NCBI GenBank assembly: GCA_003669055.1
Contig: RAYB01000001.1
Coordinates: 124,001 to 188,000 of the forward strand
Direction of reading: 5' to 3'
Origin: a bacterium 1XD21-70
Lineage (GTDB): Bacteria > Bacillota > Clostridia > Lachnospirales > Lachnospiraceae
DNA length: 64,000 nucleotides
Shown: positions 1-8,862 of the stretch, piece by piece
Layout: every line of letters begins with the position of its first letter
Numbering within the stretch: position 1 is the stretch's first letter
The notes under the pieces: model-generated
The model's input: only the letters and a program-made list of their open reading frames with translations
What the model was told of the DNA's origin: nothing
The model's database searches: none
Position numbers and translations under genes: made by a program

Positions 1-60
1 CTGCTGTCCCTTTGTCTCCCTGTGAAATACCCACCGCTGGTCTTTTTTCGGATAATCCAT
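1..60 (-). CDS. N-terminal fragment of an unidentified protein
   Basis: Only the first 20 codons lie in the window; the gene runs off the left edge. The ATG is at 58-60 and is preceded by an AGGAGGT ribosome binding site (68-74) at 7 nt, which is why I accept it despite its length. The visible peptide begins MDYPKKDQRWVF and is hydrophilic, with no signal peptide. I do not recognise the family. Confidence 0.5.
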   Translation of the reverse strand, partial: MDYPKKDQRWVFHRETKGQQ

Positions 61-153
61 ATCTTTTACCTCCTTTTTGTAAGCCCGGCAAGGCCTGAAA
101 GCCGCTCAGGATTCCACGGCTTTAGAATGTGCTGCCGGATATTGTTTGACCTT

Positions 154-196
154 AGCAAGAAAAGGGAAAGGACTCCTGCCCTTTCCCTTTCTTGCT
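154..196 (-). terminator. Hairpin downstream of tRNA-Ser
   Basis: A stem of about 17 bp with one bulged A (AGCAAGAAAGGGAAAGG and its complement) sits 6 nt past the 3' end of the tRNA. There is no clean U tract after it on the minus strand, so it may act as a terminator or as a processing/protecting hairpin. The pairing is directly visible; the role is inferred from position. Confidence 0.5.
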
Positions 197-201
197 TTAA
201 G

Positions 202-292
202 CGGAGACGGTGGGATTCGAACCCACGTACCGGTAATTAGCCGGTAAACGCATTTCGAGTGCGCCGCGTTACGACCACTTCGCTACATCTCC
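202..292 (-). tRNA. tRNA-Ser (anticodon CGA)
   Basis: The 91-nt gene folds as a class II tRNA. The acceptor strand GGAGATG pairs with CGTCTCC and the discriminator base is G, as expected for serine. The anticodon loop CTCGAAA gives CGA, reading UCG. The T arm carries GGTTCGAATCC, and a long variable arm (TACCGGCTAATTACCGGTA region) gives the extra length typical of tRNA-Ser. CCA is not encoded. A TTTACA/TATAAT promoter lies just upstream. Confidence 0.95.
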
Positions 293-309
293 AGAACACC
301 AACGACCCC

Positions 310-338
310 ATTATACATGATATTCCCCAAAATGTAAA
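310..338 (-). promoter_or_regulatory. Sigma-A promoter of tRNA-Ser
   Basis: On the minus strand TTTACA (333-338) and TATAAT (310-315) are separated by exactly 17 nt, ending 17 nt before the tRNA 5' end. It is a near-consensus housekeeping promoter in the right place. Confidence 0.75.
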
Positions 339-362
339 TGGGCTGTTGGCATTTTATCCTGT

Positions 363-1658
363 TTAATTTGCAAAAAACAACTCCACCCCGTCTGCCAGGC
401 CGTTCCCCAGCTTATCCAGGGATGCTGCCGAATAGTCGGATGCCTTATCCCCTACTTCGATATCCACGGAGGGCACGGTTGAGTACGAGGTCTGGGTCAG
501 GTCCATAGCCATTTTCCCGTCTGAAAAAAGCTTCACGCCAACCCCTTTCAGCCCGGCGATCAGGCTGTCCCCCAATGCATGGTGCTCCTTCCAGTGGGAA
601 GCCACCGGCTCCATGCTGCGGTAAGACGCCACATCCGGCACGCTCATATAAAATGCGCCTTTATCGCTTGAGGTGGAATCATAGTGGATGGCAATATGGC
701 AGTCTGCCAAGTTGTTGGCCAATACAGTCCGTGCAATGTTATCCAGCTGGACATCATCGGATTCCCGGATCATCAGCACGTCAAATCCCCGTGCCAGCAG
801 CTTGTCCTTCAGCACTTTTGCCACTGCCAATGTCACCTTCGGCTCCGGCGTGCCGTCGGCAAAAGCCATTCCGCTGCTGATGGCCGTCGCTGTCACTGCA
901 CCTGCCGCCGTGCTCCCCCCCGTTACCTTCGGCGTGCCGTCGGGATGGCACTGGGTCTTCACGCTGGAACCGCCTTTGGTTCCATGCCCGGCATTGACAC
1001 AGACCACCTTGTTCTTGCGGTTGTTCCCTTCCGCCCGGTACAAGACCGCCTTGCCGGAATTTATTTTAGAAAAGCCTGCATATTTCCACTCCGGGTTTAT
1101 GCCGACCTCCCCGGAGACGGAACTGTCCGTGCTTACCGCAGCGGCTGTCTCCTCTGCCGGCTTTTTCGTGGTAAGGTACTGGGATGAAATATAGCACTCT
1201 TTATCCTGGTAAATAACCCGGCTCCAGGACTCGCTATAGCCGGTGCGCCGAAGTTCTGCCCCCCGGTCCAGCTTCGCGGCCACCTCCGCGTCAGACCTTG
1301 GCGCCGTCCTCACATTAAGGTTCGTGGCATCCACATAAACCACCTCGTCCCTCTCCTCCATTGCCGGAGCCGTCTCCTTGGTGATCTCGGCATTCACGGC
1401 ACTGCGCTGTGCATCCAGCGTCTCAGGCACGCTGGATGCATCCGCTTTATCTGCCTCCTCTGCCCCGCCGCTTCCCGGCTCTTTCTCTGCTTCCTGCACC
1501 CCGGCCAGTTCTATCTTCTCATAATTTTTCATCTGGCAGCCGCAAGCTACTGCCATCACTGCCAGCAGCCCGGCCACCGCCGCCATCTTCTTTTGCAGCC
1601 CTGTCCTCCCGGCCCCTTTTCTGCTGCCTGCCTCCCTGTAGCATAACATCCTCTTCAC
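363..1658 (-). CDS. N-acetylmuramoyl-L-alanine amidase with SH3 domain, probable lipoprotein
   Basis: Predicted peptidoglycan amidase that cleaves the MurNAc-L-Ala bond outside the membrane. A hydrophobic segment at about residues 24-40 ends in AVACGC, a plausible lipobox. A bacterial SH3 domain covers about residues 105-165 (LNVRTAP motif), and an Amidase_3 domain follows from about 215 (VCVNAGHG). Candidate zinc ligands are His in NAGHG, Glu in PEPKVTL and His in IAIHYD. About 45 small or polar residues are inserted between the first two ligands. The GTG start overlaps the mnmA stop (GTGA), and its GGAGGG site lies inside mnmA, so the gene is translationally coupled to it. Why an amidase sits in an Fe-S/thiolation operon is unclear. 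Confidence 0.85.
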   Translation of the reverse strand: MKRMLCYREAGSRKGAGRTGLQKKMAAVAGLLAVMAVACGCQMKNYEKIELAGVQEAEKEPGSGGAEEADKADASSVPETLDAQRSAVNAEITKETAPAMEERDEVVYVDATNLNVRTAPRSDAEVAAKLDRGAELRRTGYSESWSRVIYQDKECYISSQYLTTKKPAEETAAAVSTDSSVSGEVGINPEWKYAGFSKINSGKAVLYRAEGNNRKNKVVCVNAGHGTKGGSSVKTQCHPDGTPKVTGGSTAAGAVTATAISSGMAFADGTPEPKVTLAVAKVLKDKLLARGFDVLMIRESDDVQLDNIARTVLANNLADCHIAIHYDSTSSDKGAFYMSVPDVASYRSMEPVASHWKEHHALGDSLIAGLKGVGVKLFSDGKMAMDLTQTSYSTVPSVDIEVGDKASDYSAASLDKLGNGLADGVELFFAN

Positions 1659-2728
1659 TGGATTGTCCCTCCTCCAAGCACATAATCATCCTCATAAAAC
1701 ACGACTGCCTGTCCCGGCGTCACCGCCCGCACCGGCTCCAAAAAACGGCATTCTGCCCGGCCGTCTCCCAATTCACGGACGATACAGGGCGCGCCTTTAT
1801 GGCTGTAGCGTATCTTTGCCGCCACCTGCCGTTCCTCCCCGTGGAGGCCGTCGATTGCCATCCAGTTCAGTTTATCACAGATCAGCACATCCGTAAATAC
1901 ATCTTTTGCGTCTCCGACCACCACCTCATTGGTATCCGGGCGGATTTCCACCACAAATACAGGCCGTCCCAAAGAAAGATTCAGCCCCTTCCTCTGCCCG
2001 ACCGTATAATGGATGATGCCCTTATGCCTTCCCAGCACCTGTCCGTCCCGGCTCACAAAATTCCCCGGCTCCGGAACCTGCCCCCGCTCCCGACGGATAA
2101 AACCCGCATAATCATGGTCAGGAATAAAGCAGATCTCCTGGCTGTCCGCCTTGTGCGCCACCGGCAGCCCCAACTCCTCTGCCATCTGCCGGATCTCCTC
2201 CTTGGTGTAGGCTCCCACCGGCATCAAGGTATGGGACAGCTGGCTCTGGGTCAGGCTATAGAGCGCGTAGGTCTGGTCCTTGGCCGCTGTCGCCGACATC
2301 CTCAAGGCAAACCGGCCGTTCACCAGCTTCTCCACCCTCGCATAATGCCCGGTAGCAATGAAATCCGCCCCCAACCCCAGACTCCGCTTCAGCAGCGCCT
2401 CCCATTTCACAAAACGGTTGCAGGCAATGCAGGGATTGGGCGTCCTGCCGCTGATATACTCTTCTGCAAAATAATCCATCACATGAGCCTTGAATTCTCT
2501 CTTGAAATTCATCACATAATGGGGGATCCCCAGCTGCCAGGCAACCCGGCGGGCATCCTCCACCGCGCTTAATCCGCAGCAGCCGCCATTCTCCTCCAGT
2601 ATTCCCGGCTCCTCGTCCTGCCAGACCTGCATGGTGACACCGATCACCTCATACCCCTGCTTCTGCAAAAGCCAGGCGGCTACCGAAGAATCGACGCCGC
2701 CTGACATCCCTACCACTACCTTTCCCAT
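1655..2728 (-). CDS. mnmA: tRNA-uridine 2-sulfurtransferase MnmA
   Basis: Cytoplasmic enzyme that makes 2-thiouridine at position 34 of tRNA-Lys/Glu/Gln, using ATP to adenylate U34 and a persulfide passed from a cysteine desulfurase. The N-terminal PP-loop SGGVDSS is at residues 9-15. The two catalytic cysteines are in NPCIAC (about residue 100) and EICFIPD (about 197), and the length of 357 residues is normal. It sits directly behind nifS and nifU, so the sulfur donor is encoded beside the acceptor. Its start codon overlaps the nifU stop by one base (TGATG). Confidence 0.95.
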   Translation of the reverse strand: MGKVVVGMSGGVDSSVAAWLLQKQGYEVIGVTMQVWQDEEPGILEENGGCCGLSAVEDARRVAWQLGIPHYVMNFKREFKAHVMDYFAEEYISGRTPNPCIACNRFVKWEALLKRSLGLGADFIATGHYARVEKLVNGRFALRMSATAAKDQTYALYSLTQSQLSHTLMPVGAYTKEEIRQMAEELGLPVAHKADSQEICFIPDHDYAGFIRRERGQVPEPGNFVSRDGQVLGRHKGIIHYTVGQRKGLNLSLGRPVFVVEIRPDTNEVVVGDAKDVFTDVLICDKLNWMAIDGLHGEERQVAAKIRYSHKGAPCIVRELGDGRAECRFLEPVRAVTPGQAVVFYEDDYVLGGGTIQ

Positions 2729-3165
2729 CAGTATTCCTCATCCTCGTCATGCTCGCTGATATCGCTCTTGGGCTGGGTAAGCCCCTCGATCACAATGCCG
2801 CTTTTCTGGGCATAATCCCACAGCGCAGCATGGATTGCCTCCTCCGCCAGCAAGGAACAATGCACCTTCACCGGCGGCAGCCCGTCAAGCGCTTCCATCA
2901 CTGCCTGGTTGGTGACGGCCATCGCCTCCCGGACACTCTTCCCTTTTACCAGTTCTGTCGCCATGCTGCTGGTGGCTACCGCGGCGCCGCAGCCAAATGT
3001 CTTGAATTTCACATCACGGATTATCTGGTTCTCGTCGATATCCAAATAAATCCGCATGATATCGCCGCACTTGGCGTTGCCTACCGTCCCCAGCCCGCTG
3101 GGATTCTCGATCTCGCCCACATTCCTGGGATGCTCAAAATGATCCATAACCTTTTCTGTATACAT
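2728..3165 (-). CDS. nifU: Fe-S cluster assembly scaffold NifU/IscU
   Basis: Scaffold on which cluster sulfur and iron are assembled before transfer to apoproteins. At 145 residues it is an IscU-type protein that starts MYTEKVMDHFEHPRN. Its three conserved cysteines are in NAKCGD, FGCGAAVA and HCSLLAEEA. I chose the ATG at 3165 because AGGAGAAA lies just upstream and family homology begins there; a longer frame to 3237 adds 24 residues that look non-coding. It is co-oriented between nifS and mnmA. The acidic C-terminal tail (EHDEDEEY) is common in clostridial forms. Confidence 0.93.
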   Translation of the reverse strand: MYTEKVMDHFEHPRNVGEIENPSGLGTVGNAKCGDIMRIYLDIDENQIIRDVKFKTFGCGAAVATSSMATELVKGKSVREAMAVTNQAVMEALDGLPPVKVHCSLLAEEAIHAALWDYAQKSGIVIEGLTQPKSDISEHDEDEEY

Positions 3166-3279
3166 GATTTTTCTCCTCGTCTGTCTCTTAATACAACCGT
3201 AAACGCAGCCGCCAGGCCTGCCAAGCGGCCGCCGCACCTGTTTGCCATCCCTTCACGCTGCAAGCCGGCAAACTGTTTT

Positions 3280-4464
3280 TCACCATTTCTGTTTCTTCAA
3301 AAAGTCCTCATAAAGCGGCGACATCTCCCGCAGCCGTCCCACAATTTCCTTGATGCTCTCCACCACAAAATCCATCTCTTCCTTCGTGTTCTCCTCGCTC
3401 ATGGTCAGCCGCAGCGAACCGTGGGCTATCTCATGAGGCAGCCCGATGGCCAGCAATACATGGGAAGGGTCAAGGGAACCGGAGGTGCAGGCCGAGCCGC
3501 TCGAACCGCAGATCCCCTTGCTGTCCAGCATAATCAGCAATGATTCCCCCTCAATAAACTGAAAAGCAAAATTGGCATTGTTGGGCAAACGGTTATTGCG
3601 GTCACCATTGATCCGGGTATAGGGGATTTCCTCCATCACCCGCTCCATCAAGTAATCCCTCAATTCCCTCTCGTGGCGCGCCCGTTCCTCCAGGGAGGGG
3701 ATTGCCAGCTGTGCCGCTTTCCCAAATCCCACGATACCCGGCACATTCTCCGTGCCCGCACGGCGTTTCCGTTCCTGGGCCCCGCCATGCATAAAGGAGC
3801 GGATCTTCACGCCCGTGCGGATATACAAAAACCCCACGCCCTTGGGGCCGTTGATCTTATGCCCGCTGGCGCTCATCATGTCAATATGAAGTTCATCGAC
3901 ATGGATGGGAAGGTGCCCGTAGGCCTGCACGGCATCCGTGTGGAACAAAATGCCATGCTCCCTGGCAATCTCCCCGATTGCCTTCACCGGCTGGATTGTG
4001 CCGATCTCGTTGTTGGCAAACATAATTGAGATCAGGATCGTCGTGGGCCGGATCGCCTTTTTAAGCTGCTCTAACTTTACCACCCCATTTTCATCCACAT
4101 CAAGGTACGTCACCTCAAAACCATGTTTCTCCAGATACTCGCAGGTATGCAAAACGGCATGGTGCTCAATTTTGCTGGTAATAATATGGTTCCCCTTTTG
4201 CTGGTATGCATCCGCTGCCGCCTTGAGTGCCCAGTTATCCGCCTCCGTGCCACAGCCGGTAAAATAAATCTCCCGTGCCTGGGCGCCGATGGAATCAGCG
4301 ATTATCTCCCGCGCCTCCTGCACGGCTTTTTTCGCCGGTGCGGAGAAATCATATACCGAGGACGGGTTGCCGTAGCACTCCGTGAAGTAAGGAAGCATCG
4401 CCTCCGCCACCTCCGGCCTCGTCCTTGTGGTCGCGGCATTATCCAGATAAATTATCTTTTTCAT
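3280..4464 (-). CDS. nifS: Cysteine desulfurase (NifS/IscS family)
   Basis: PLP enzyme that converts cysteine to alanine and carries the released sulfur as a persulfide for Fe-S assembly and tRNA thiolation. The PLP lysine is in SGHKINGPKG (about residue 200) and the mobile-loop cysteine in GSSGSACTSGS (about 325). LDNAATT at residues 7-13 is the classic N-terminal motif. The 394-residue length is typical of group I. It is first in the nifS-nifU-mnmA-amidase operon, with a clear promoter at 4509-4537. No IscR-type repressor is present upstream. Confidence 0.94.
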   Translation of the reverse strand: MKKIIYLDNAATTRTRPEVAEAMLPYFTECYGNPSSVYDFSAPAKKAVQEAREIIADSIGAQAREIYFTGCGTEADNWALKAAADAYQQKGNHIITSKIEHHAVLHTCEYLEKHGFEVTYLDVDENGVVKLEQLKKAIRPTTILISIMFANNEIGTIQPVKAIGEIAREHGILFHTDAVQAYGHLPIHVDELHIDMMSASGHKINGPKGVGFLYIRTGVKIRSFMHGGAQERKRRAGTENVPGIVGFGKAAQLAIPSLEERARHERELRDYLMERVMEEIPYTRINGDRNNRLPNNANFAFQFIEGESLLIMLDSKGICGSSGSACTSGSLDPSHVLLAIGLPHEIAHGSLRLTMSEENTKEEMDFVVESIKEIVGRLREMSPLYEDFLKKQKW

Positions 4465-4508
4465 CTATACAAAATCCACCTTTCCGGAAAATAGTTTCCA
4501 CATTAATC

Positions 4509-4537
4509 AGTATAGCACTTAATTCATATCATTTCAA
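4509..4537 (-). promoter_or_regulatory. Promoter of the nifS operon
   Basis: TTGAAA (4532-4537) and TATACT (4509-4514) are spaced 17 nt apart on the minus strand, about 45 nt before the nifS ATG. A good sigma-A match in an AT-rich gap. Confidence 0.7.
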
Positions 4538-4599
4538 TATGAAATGCAAGAAACCTTGTTAGTCACTTGTCTGAAATCCCTTATCCTTCAGCCTTCCTT

Positions 4600-5337
4600 C
4601 TATAAAAGCGGCATCACCCATCCAGTCCATAAAGCGCTCAGCGGCATGGCAAGCACCATGGCTGGCAGCATGTCCGCAACCGGGAAATCCTGGATTTTCG
4701 CCATCCGCATCCCGGTAGCAATCAGAAGGAACCCGCCGCATGCCTTAAAGTCCGCCACCATGACCGGGGTCGTCAGCGGCAGGATCAGCTTCGCCCCGTA
4801 AAATAGCGACACGTAAATCACCGCCTGCGGCACCGCCACCAGAGAGACCACCGCCCCTAAGCTGCAGGCAAACACTGCCGCCGTGAACAGGTCCAGGATC
4901 GATTTGGACAGCAGGATCGTACTGTCACCAGTCATCCCTGCATCCAGGCAGCCATAGATCCCGGTTCCGCTGGCACAAAAGAGCACGACCGCCGTCACAA
5001 GCATGGAGAGCGATTCCTCCTGGGAAAGCCCGCCGCTGCCCTCGTTTGCGTTTGCCATCAGCCCCGCAATCGGTTTTTGCATCAGCGCCCCGCCCTTCTG
5101 CATCCACTCACCTACATGGCAGGCCAAGCCCACGCTGGATCCTGCCACAATCGCTAAAATCACTGCCGGCATGTTTTCCATCTGGATAAGGGAACTAATC
5201 CCCATCCCCATGGCACATACCCCGAAAACCAGCGTCAGCTTACCGGCAAATTCCTGCGACATCCTTTTCCCTGCCACTGCCCCTAAGATTCCCCCCACTA
5301 CTACTGTCAGTATATTCACGGTTACCCCAATTGCCAT
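4600..5337 (-). CDS. DUF554 family membrane protein
   Basis: A 245-residue integral membrane protein with about seven hydrophobic segments and glycine-rich loops. The opening motif NILTVVVGGILGAVAGKRMS, then GTGIYGCLDAG and the C-terminal GGFLLIATGMRM, are characteristic of DUF554 (YdfK/YqgA-type) proteins, whose substrate is unknown. The start is supported by AAGGGGG 8 nt upstream. It is monocistronic: the nifS operon has its own promoter downstream and the next gene is divergent. Confidence 0.8.
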   Translation of the reverse strand: MAIGVTVNILTVVVGGILGAVAGKRMSQEFAGKLTLVFGVCAMGMGISSLIQMENMPAVILAIVAGSSVGLACHVGEWMQKGGALMQKPIAGLMANANEGSGGLSQEESLSMLVTAVVLFCASGTGIYGCLDAGMTGDSTILLSKSILDLFTAAVFACSLGAVVSLVAVPQAVIYVSLFYGAKLILPLTTPVMVADFKACGGFLLIATGMRMAKIQDFPVADMLPAMVLAMPLSALWTGWVMPLL

Positions 5338-5625
5338 TGTTTTTGCCCCCTTTGTTCTTTTTATCCCTTATTTCCCTTCTGGTGGTTTCGCCCTATCCTA
5401 AGCAGGCAGGATCTGTCCTTCCGGTATCCAAAGCACCGCATCATGCCGCTAAAGCGGAGTTTCATTTATTTAGAAAATCTGCCCATACACTTCTCCTATT
5501 ATAATCGATTCCCTTCCCAATGGCAATCTGAAAAAAGCCATCCGCCACCCGGCCAGGCAAACTTCCCTGTTCTACCTCCCACCATCCCCCATATATTGTA
5601 ATAATTTCTTGTCTTTGGAGACGCC

Positions 5626-7191
5626 ATGATTACCTTTTCTGAACTGTCCCCCAAAAAAAGAGCATTCCTCACCGGTACCATCCTTCTTACCTGCACCGGC
5701 CTGGCCTGCCGGGTGCTGGGCTTTTTCTACCGTATTTTCCTTTCCCGTACCATCGGTGCAGAGGGGCTTGGCATATACAATATGGTGCATCCTATTTTTG
5801 GCATTTGCTTCGCCCTTTGCGCCGGTTCCATCCAGACCGCGCTCTCCCAGCATATTGCCTCCCACATTGCCAGGGGGCGTTCCATCTTCCGCACCGGCAT
5901 TGTCATCTCTATGACGATGTCATTTGTCTTAGCCTACCTTATCTGCCGCCATGCCGATTTTTTGGCCACTGCCGTGCTGATGGAACCGCGCTGCGCCCTC
6001 TATCTTCCGTTGATCGGCATCTCGGTGCCTTTTGCCGCCTTCCACGCCTGCATCAACGGTTATTATTACGGAATGCAAAAGTCCCATGTGCCCGCCTTTT
6101 CCCAGGTGGTTGAGCAAATCATACGCATGGCGGCCGTCTTTTTGGTTGCCTCCTCCTGGCTCCGCTCCGGGCGCACCATCACAGTCATGCTGGCAGCCTA
6201 CGGGCACTTAATCGGTGAGGCAGCCTCGGCAGCATTTACCTTCCTCTGCCTCCTCCTGTTCCCGCCGCAGGCAGAAAAGCCGGCCACCGGCTTTTTTGCC
6301 TCCGGTACCGCCGCCCCGCTGATGGCACTGGCACTCCCCCTGATGGGCAACCGCTTAGTCCTCAACCTTTTGTCCAGCGCCGAAGCCATCTGGATCCCCA
6401 GCCGCCTGCAGATGTCCGGCCTGAAGCCTTCGGAGGCTTTCAGCATCTACGGGGTGCTGACGGGAATGGCTCTGCCCTTTATCCTCTTCCCCTCCGCCAT
6501 CACCAACTCCCTAGCCGTGCTGCTGCTCCCCAGCGTAGCCAAAGACCAGGCAGAAGGGCGCAAAGGCAGCATCGCCGCCAGCATCTCTTTGTCCCTGCGC
6601 TACAGTTTGTATATGGGCATTCTCTGCATCGGCATTTTCACCTTATTTGGGGAAGAATTAGGCTATGGCGTCTTTTGTGACCCGGATGCCGGGCGTTTTA
6701 TCCGGATCCTCGCCTGGCTCTGCCCGTTCCTCTACCTGGCCACTACCATGGGAAGCATCCTAAACGGCCTAGGGCAGACCCGCACCACCTTCCTGCAGAA
6801 CACCGCCTGCCTCCTGCTCCGCATCGCCTTTGTGCTCTTTGGCATCCCCTGGTTCGGCATCCTGGCCTACCTGTGGGGAATGCTGGCCAGCGAATTGCTT
6901 CTGGCGCTTTTGCATCTCTTTTCCCTGAAAAAGCGGATTGCCTTTGCCTGGAATGCCTGGGATATGGTTATCAAGCCTGCTGCCCTGCTGCTGATTGCCA
7001 TCGGGATCCATTATTTCACCCTGGGGCTTTTCCCTTCCCCAGGAAAACTCCCGCTCTTTGTGGAAACTGCCATTCAGATTCTGTTTTTGTGCTTTTGCTA
7101 TGGGGGGCTTTTACTGGTTTTTCATTTTGCCCGGAGAGGAAGGGATCAGCTGGCCCGCTGTCTGAAACACTCCATAGAAAAATCCAGGTAG
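5626..7191 (+). CDS. SpoVB/MurJ-like polysaccharide flippase (MOP superfamily)
   Basis: A 521-residue polytopic protein with about 14 membrane segments. The N-terminus (GTILLTCTGLACRVLGFFYR, then RTIGAEGLGIYNM) is the signature of the SpoVB/PST group of MOP flippases. Members move lipid-linked glycans; in Bacillus SpoVB is needed for the spore cortex. Several paralogues usually exist in clostridia, so SpoVB itself cannot be claimed from sequence alone. GGAG precedes the ATG. It is a single gene, divergent from DUF554, ending at a hairpin shared with the convergent reductase. The GC-rich wobble use matches the neighbours. Confidence 0.85.
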   Translation: MITFSELSPKKRAFLTGTILLTCTGLACRVLGFFYRIFLSRTIGAEGLGIYNMVHPIFGICFALCAGSIQTALSQHIASHIARGRSIFRTGIVISMTMSFVLAYLICRHADFLATAVLMEPRCALYLPLIGISVPFAAFHACINGYYYGMQKSHVPAFSQVVEQIIRMAAVFLVASSWLRSGRTITVMLAAYGHLIGEAASAAFTFLCLLLFPPQAEKPATGFFASGTAAPLMALALPLMGNRLVLNLLSSAEAIWIPSRLQMSGLKPSEAFSIYGVLTGMALPFILFPSAITNSLAVLLLPSVAKDQAEGRKGSIAASISLSLRYSLYMGILCIGIFTLFGEELGYGVFCDPDAGRFIRILAWLCPFLYLATTMGSILNGLGQTRTTFLQNTACLLLRIAFVLFGIPWFGILAYLWGMLASELLLALLHLFSLKKRIAFAWNAWDMVIKPAALLLIAIGIHYFTLGLFPSPGKLPLFVETAIQILFLCFCYGGLLLVFHFARRGRDQLARCLKHSIEKSR

Positions 7192-7196
7192 CAAAA

Positions 7197-7220
7197 AGGA
7201 GAGGTCTTTCAGCCTCTCCT
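7197..7220 (-). terminator. Bidirectional terminator between flippase and reductase
   Basis: An 8-bp perfect stem (AGGAGAGG with CCTCTCCT) and 8-nt loop lie between two convergent genes. On the minus strand the stem is followed directly by five U, so it is best for the reductase. Confidence 0.7.
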
Positions 7221-7231
7221 AACCATGAATT

Positions 7232-7828
7232 TTAAACACCTGCAGTTGTTTCGGCGGCGCCGGAAATGATATCAGTGCCCGAAGTTTTCAGCGCCTGCCT
7301 TAAAGCCCCTTCCACATCCGCCCCCACAATATCAAGCCCCTCTGCCTTATAATATCTCACATCCTGAATGTTCCAGAATATCTCTGCCAGCGACTTAATA
7401 TAGCCGAACCCATGATCCTCCTCGGGAATATATCCGCCTGCTGTGGTAACATAAGTCAGCTTTTTCCCTCGGCACATACTGACATATTGTCCGTCTGCCT
7501 GTATGTCAAAGGTGATTCCCTGGGTGCATACCAGTTCCAGATAAGCGTGAAGGGCTGCCGGAATACTGTAATTCCAAAAGGGCGCCGCAATCAGAATCTC
7601 GTCCGCTTCCCCAAACTCCTTTGCATAGCCAAACATCGGATCCGTAAAAGTATGCTCCCTTACTGCCTTATTATAGATCTCCAGATGCTTTCTGTCCAAA
7701 GCACAAACTTCCAGATCCCCTATGCAGATTTCTTTCACATCACCCTGATACTGATTTACAAAATGCTCGGCCAGCCTTCTGGTTCGGGAACCTTCCCGAT
7801 AGCAGGCATTGATAAACAGCAATCCCAT
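7232..7828 (-). CDS. Flavodoxin-fold NAD(P)H oxidoreductase (azoreductase/quinone-reductase type)
   Basis: A 198-residue protein of the Flavodoxin_2 family. The N-terminal strand and phosphate loop (LLFINACYREGSRTRRLAE) bind FMN, and AAPFWNYSIPAALHAYLE matches the family motif P-x-W-N-x-S-x-P. VTTAGGYIPEE is the second flavin contact. Homologues reduce quinones or azo compounds with NAD(P)H. GGAGG lies 9 nt before the start. It follows the CheX/CheY operon on the same strand with a 42-nt gap and could be its last gene, but no functional link is evident. Confidence 0.85.
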   Translation of the reverse strand: MGLLFINACYREGSRTRRLAEHFVNQYQGDVKEICIGDLEVCALDRKHLEIYNKAVREHTFTDPMFGYAKEFGEADEILIAAPFWNYSIPAALHAYLELVCTQGITFDIQADGQYVSMCRGKKLTYVTTAGGYIPEEDHGFGYIKSLAEIFWNIQDVRYYKAEGLDIVGADVEGALRQALKTSGTDIISGAAETTAGV

Positions 7829-7870
7829 CCAACCGTTCCTCCTCTTTTATCTTATGTACTCTCGGACTGC

Positions 7871-8233
7871 TTATCCCAAAGCCTGTTCAAAAATCTTAAG
7901 CAGCTGTTCCTTGTGAAAAGGCTTATCCACAAAGCCTTTCACACCGATGGCCTTGGCCCGCTCAAAGGTATCGTCATATGCCAGAGAGGAAACCATCACA
8001 ATCTTGGCATCCGGATGCTGTTTTAAAATAATCTCGGAGGCATCCAGTCCGTCCATCCCCGTCATGATAATATCCATGGTCACCAGATCCGGCTTTACCT
8101 CATCAAACTGGGCAATGGCATCCTCCCCGCTCCGGCAGTATGCAACGATCTCATAATCCGTGCCCTCCAAAACATCACCCAGCTGAACCCGCACCAATCG
8201 GGAATCATCTACTACCATAACTCGTATACTCAT
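7871..8233 (-). CDS. CheY-like single-domain response regulator
   Basis: The 120-residue protein is a bare receiver domain. The acidic pair is in VVDDSR (residues 8-9), the phospho-acceptor Asp in LVTMDIIM (about residue 54), the Thr/Ser switch at VMVSS (about 83) and the conserved Lys in VDKPF (about 105). There is no output domain, so it must act by binding a partner or by passing phosphate. It follows the CheX-like gene by 18 nt with GGAGGGGG before the ATG. CheX family proteins dephosphorylate CheY-P, so the two are likely partners. Confidence 0.92.
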   Translation of the reverse strand: MSIRVMVVDDSRLVRVQLGDVLEGTDYEIVAYCRSGEDAIAQFDEVKPDLVTMDIIMTGMDGLDASEIILKQHPDAKIVMVSSLAYDDTFERAKAIGVKGFVDKPFHKEQLLKIFEQALG

Positions 8234-8251
8234 TTCCTATACCCCCTCCTC

Positions 8252-8740
8252 TTAGTTTTCTTCAGAAATGTTTTCATCTTCACCGGAATACGGCACATGG
8301 TGAATCAACTGCGCACCCCCGCAGAGTTCATCTGAATAGGTAAGCATAAATTGTATCTCGCGCCCCTCAGGATTATAGCGCCCGCGGTAAAACACCGGCG
8401 GAGAAAAATGAGCCGGAACCTGTGTGGCCTGAAACATAGCCCCGGCAATCCTGCCGCAGAGCACATTGAAATACTCTTTGCTGAACTCCTCTAAATCCTC
8501 GGCACTGACTGACTCTTCGTGAAAGGAATTGCTTGCCATACGGTACAAAAGCCCCGTATCGGCACAGAGGGTCAGGCTGGTCTTAAACCCTCTGTCAAAG
8601 GTGATCTGAACCGTACAGAGATCTTCCCCGGGCGACTGGCTGTCCTGATGGAGACGCACTCCTGCGGTGCGCTCCGTCACATCCTGGACCGCCTGGTCCA
8701 ATATCTTCTCAAGTTCTTCTTTTGACATGGCACTATTCAT
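8252..8740 (-). CDS. CheX-like chemotaxis phosphatase family protein
   Basis: A 162-residue soluble protein with the CheX/CheC-type pattern. The helix EEFSKEYFNVLCGRIAGAMF contains E-x2-N (EYFN), the catalytic signature that positions water on CheY-P. CheX enzymes dephosphorylate response regulators. It sits between two single-domain receivers and downstream of a hybrid kinase, which fits a phosphatase for this local circuit. The start has GAGGAGG 8 nt upstream. No flagellar or methyl-accepting genes are in the window, so a role in motility cannot be assumed. Confidence 0.75.
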   Translation of the reverse strand: MNSAMSKEELEKILDQAVQDVTERTAGVRLHQDSQSPGEDLCTVQITFDRGFKTSLTLCADTGLLYRMASNSFHEESVSAEDLEEFSKEYFNVLCGRIAGAMFQATQVPAHFSPPVFYRGRYNPEGREIQFMLTYSDELCGGAQLIHHVPYSGEDENISEEN

Positions 8741-8862
8741 CTCATAATCCTCCTCATTTCATTCTCCTTTTCCCTGTTCAGGGTTTTCGCACGCACTGCA
8801 CCGCGCCGCCCGGCTCATTGCTGGAACACATTACAATGGAGGGGCTTCGTTTCATATCATAA

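Noticed and set aside
1409-2572. 387-codon open frame on the plus strand
   Set aside because: It lies opposite mnmA and the amidase gene, reads as low-complexity Pro/His/Arg-rich sequence and matches no family; a shadow of GC-rich coding on the other strand.
5500-5505. TATAAT upstream of the SpoVB-like gene as its promoter
   Set aside because: No acceptable -35 box 16-18 nt away and about 120 nt from the start codon. A CATATATTG at 5590 resembles a sigma-E -10 but also lacks a -35 match.
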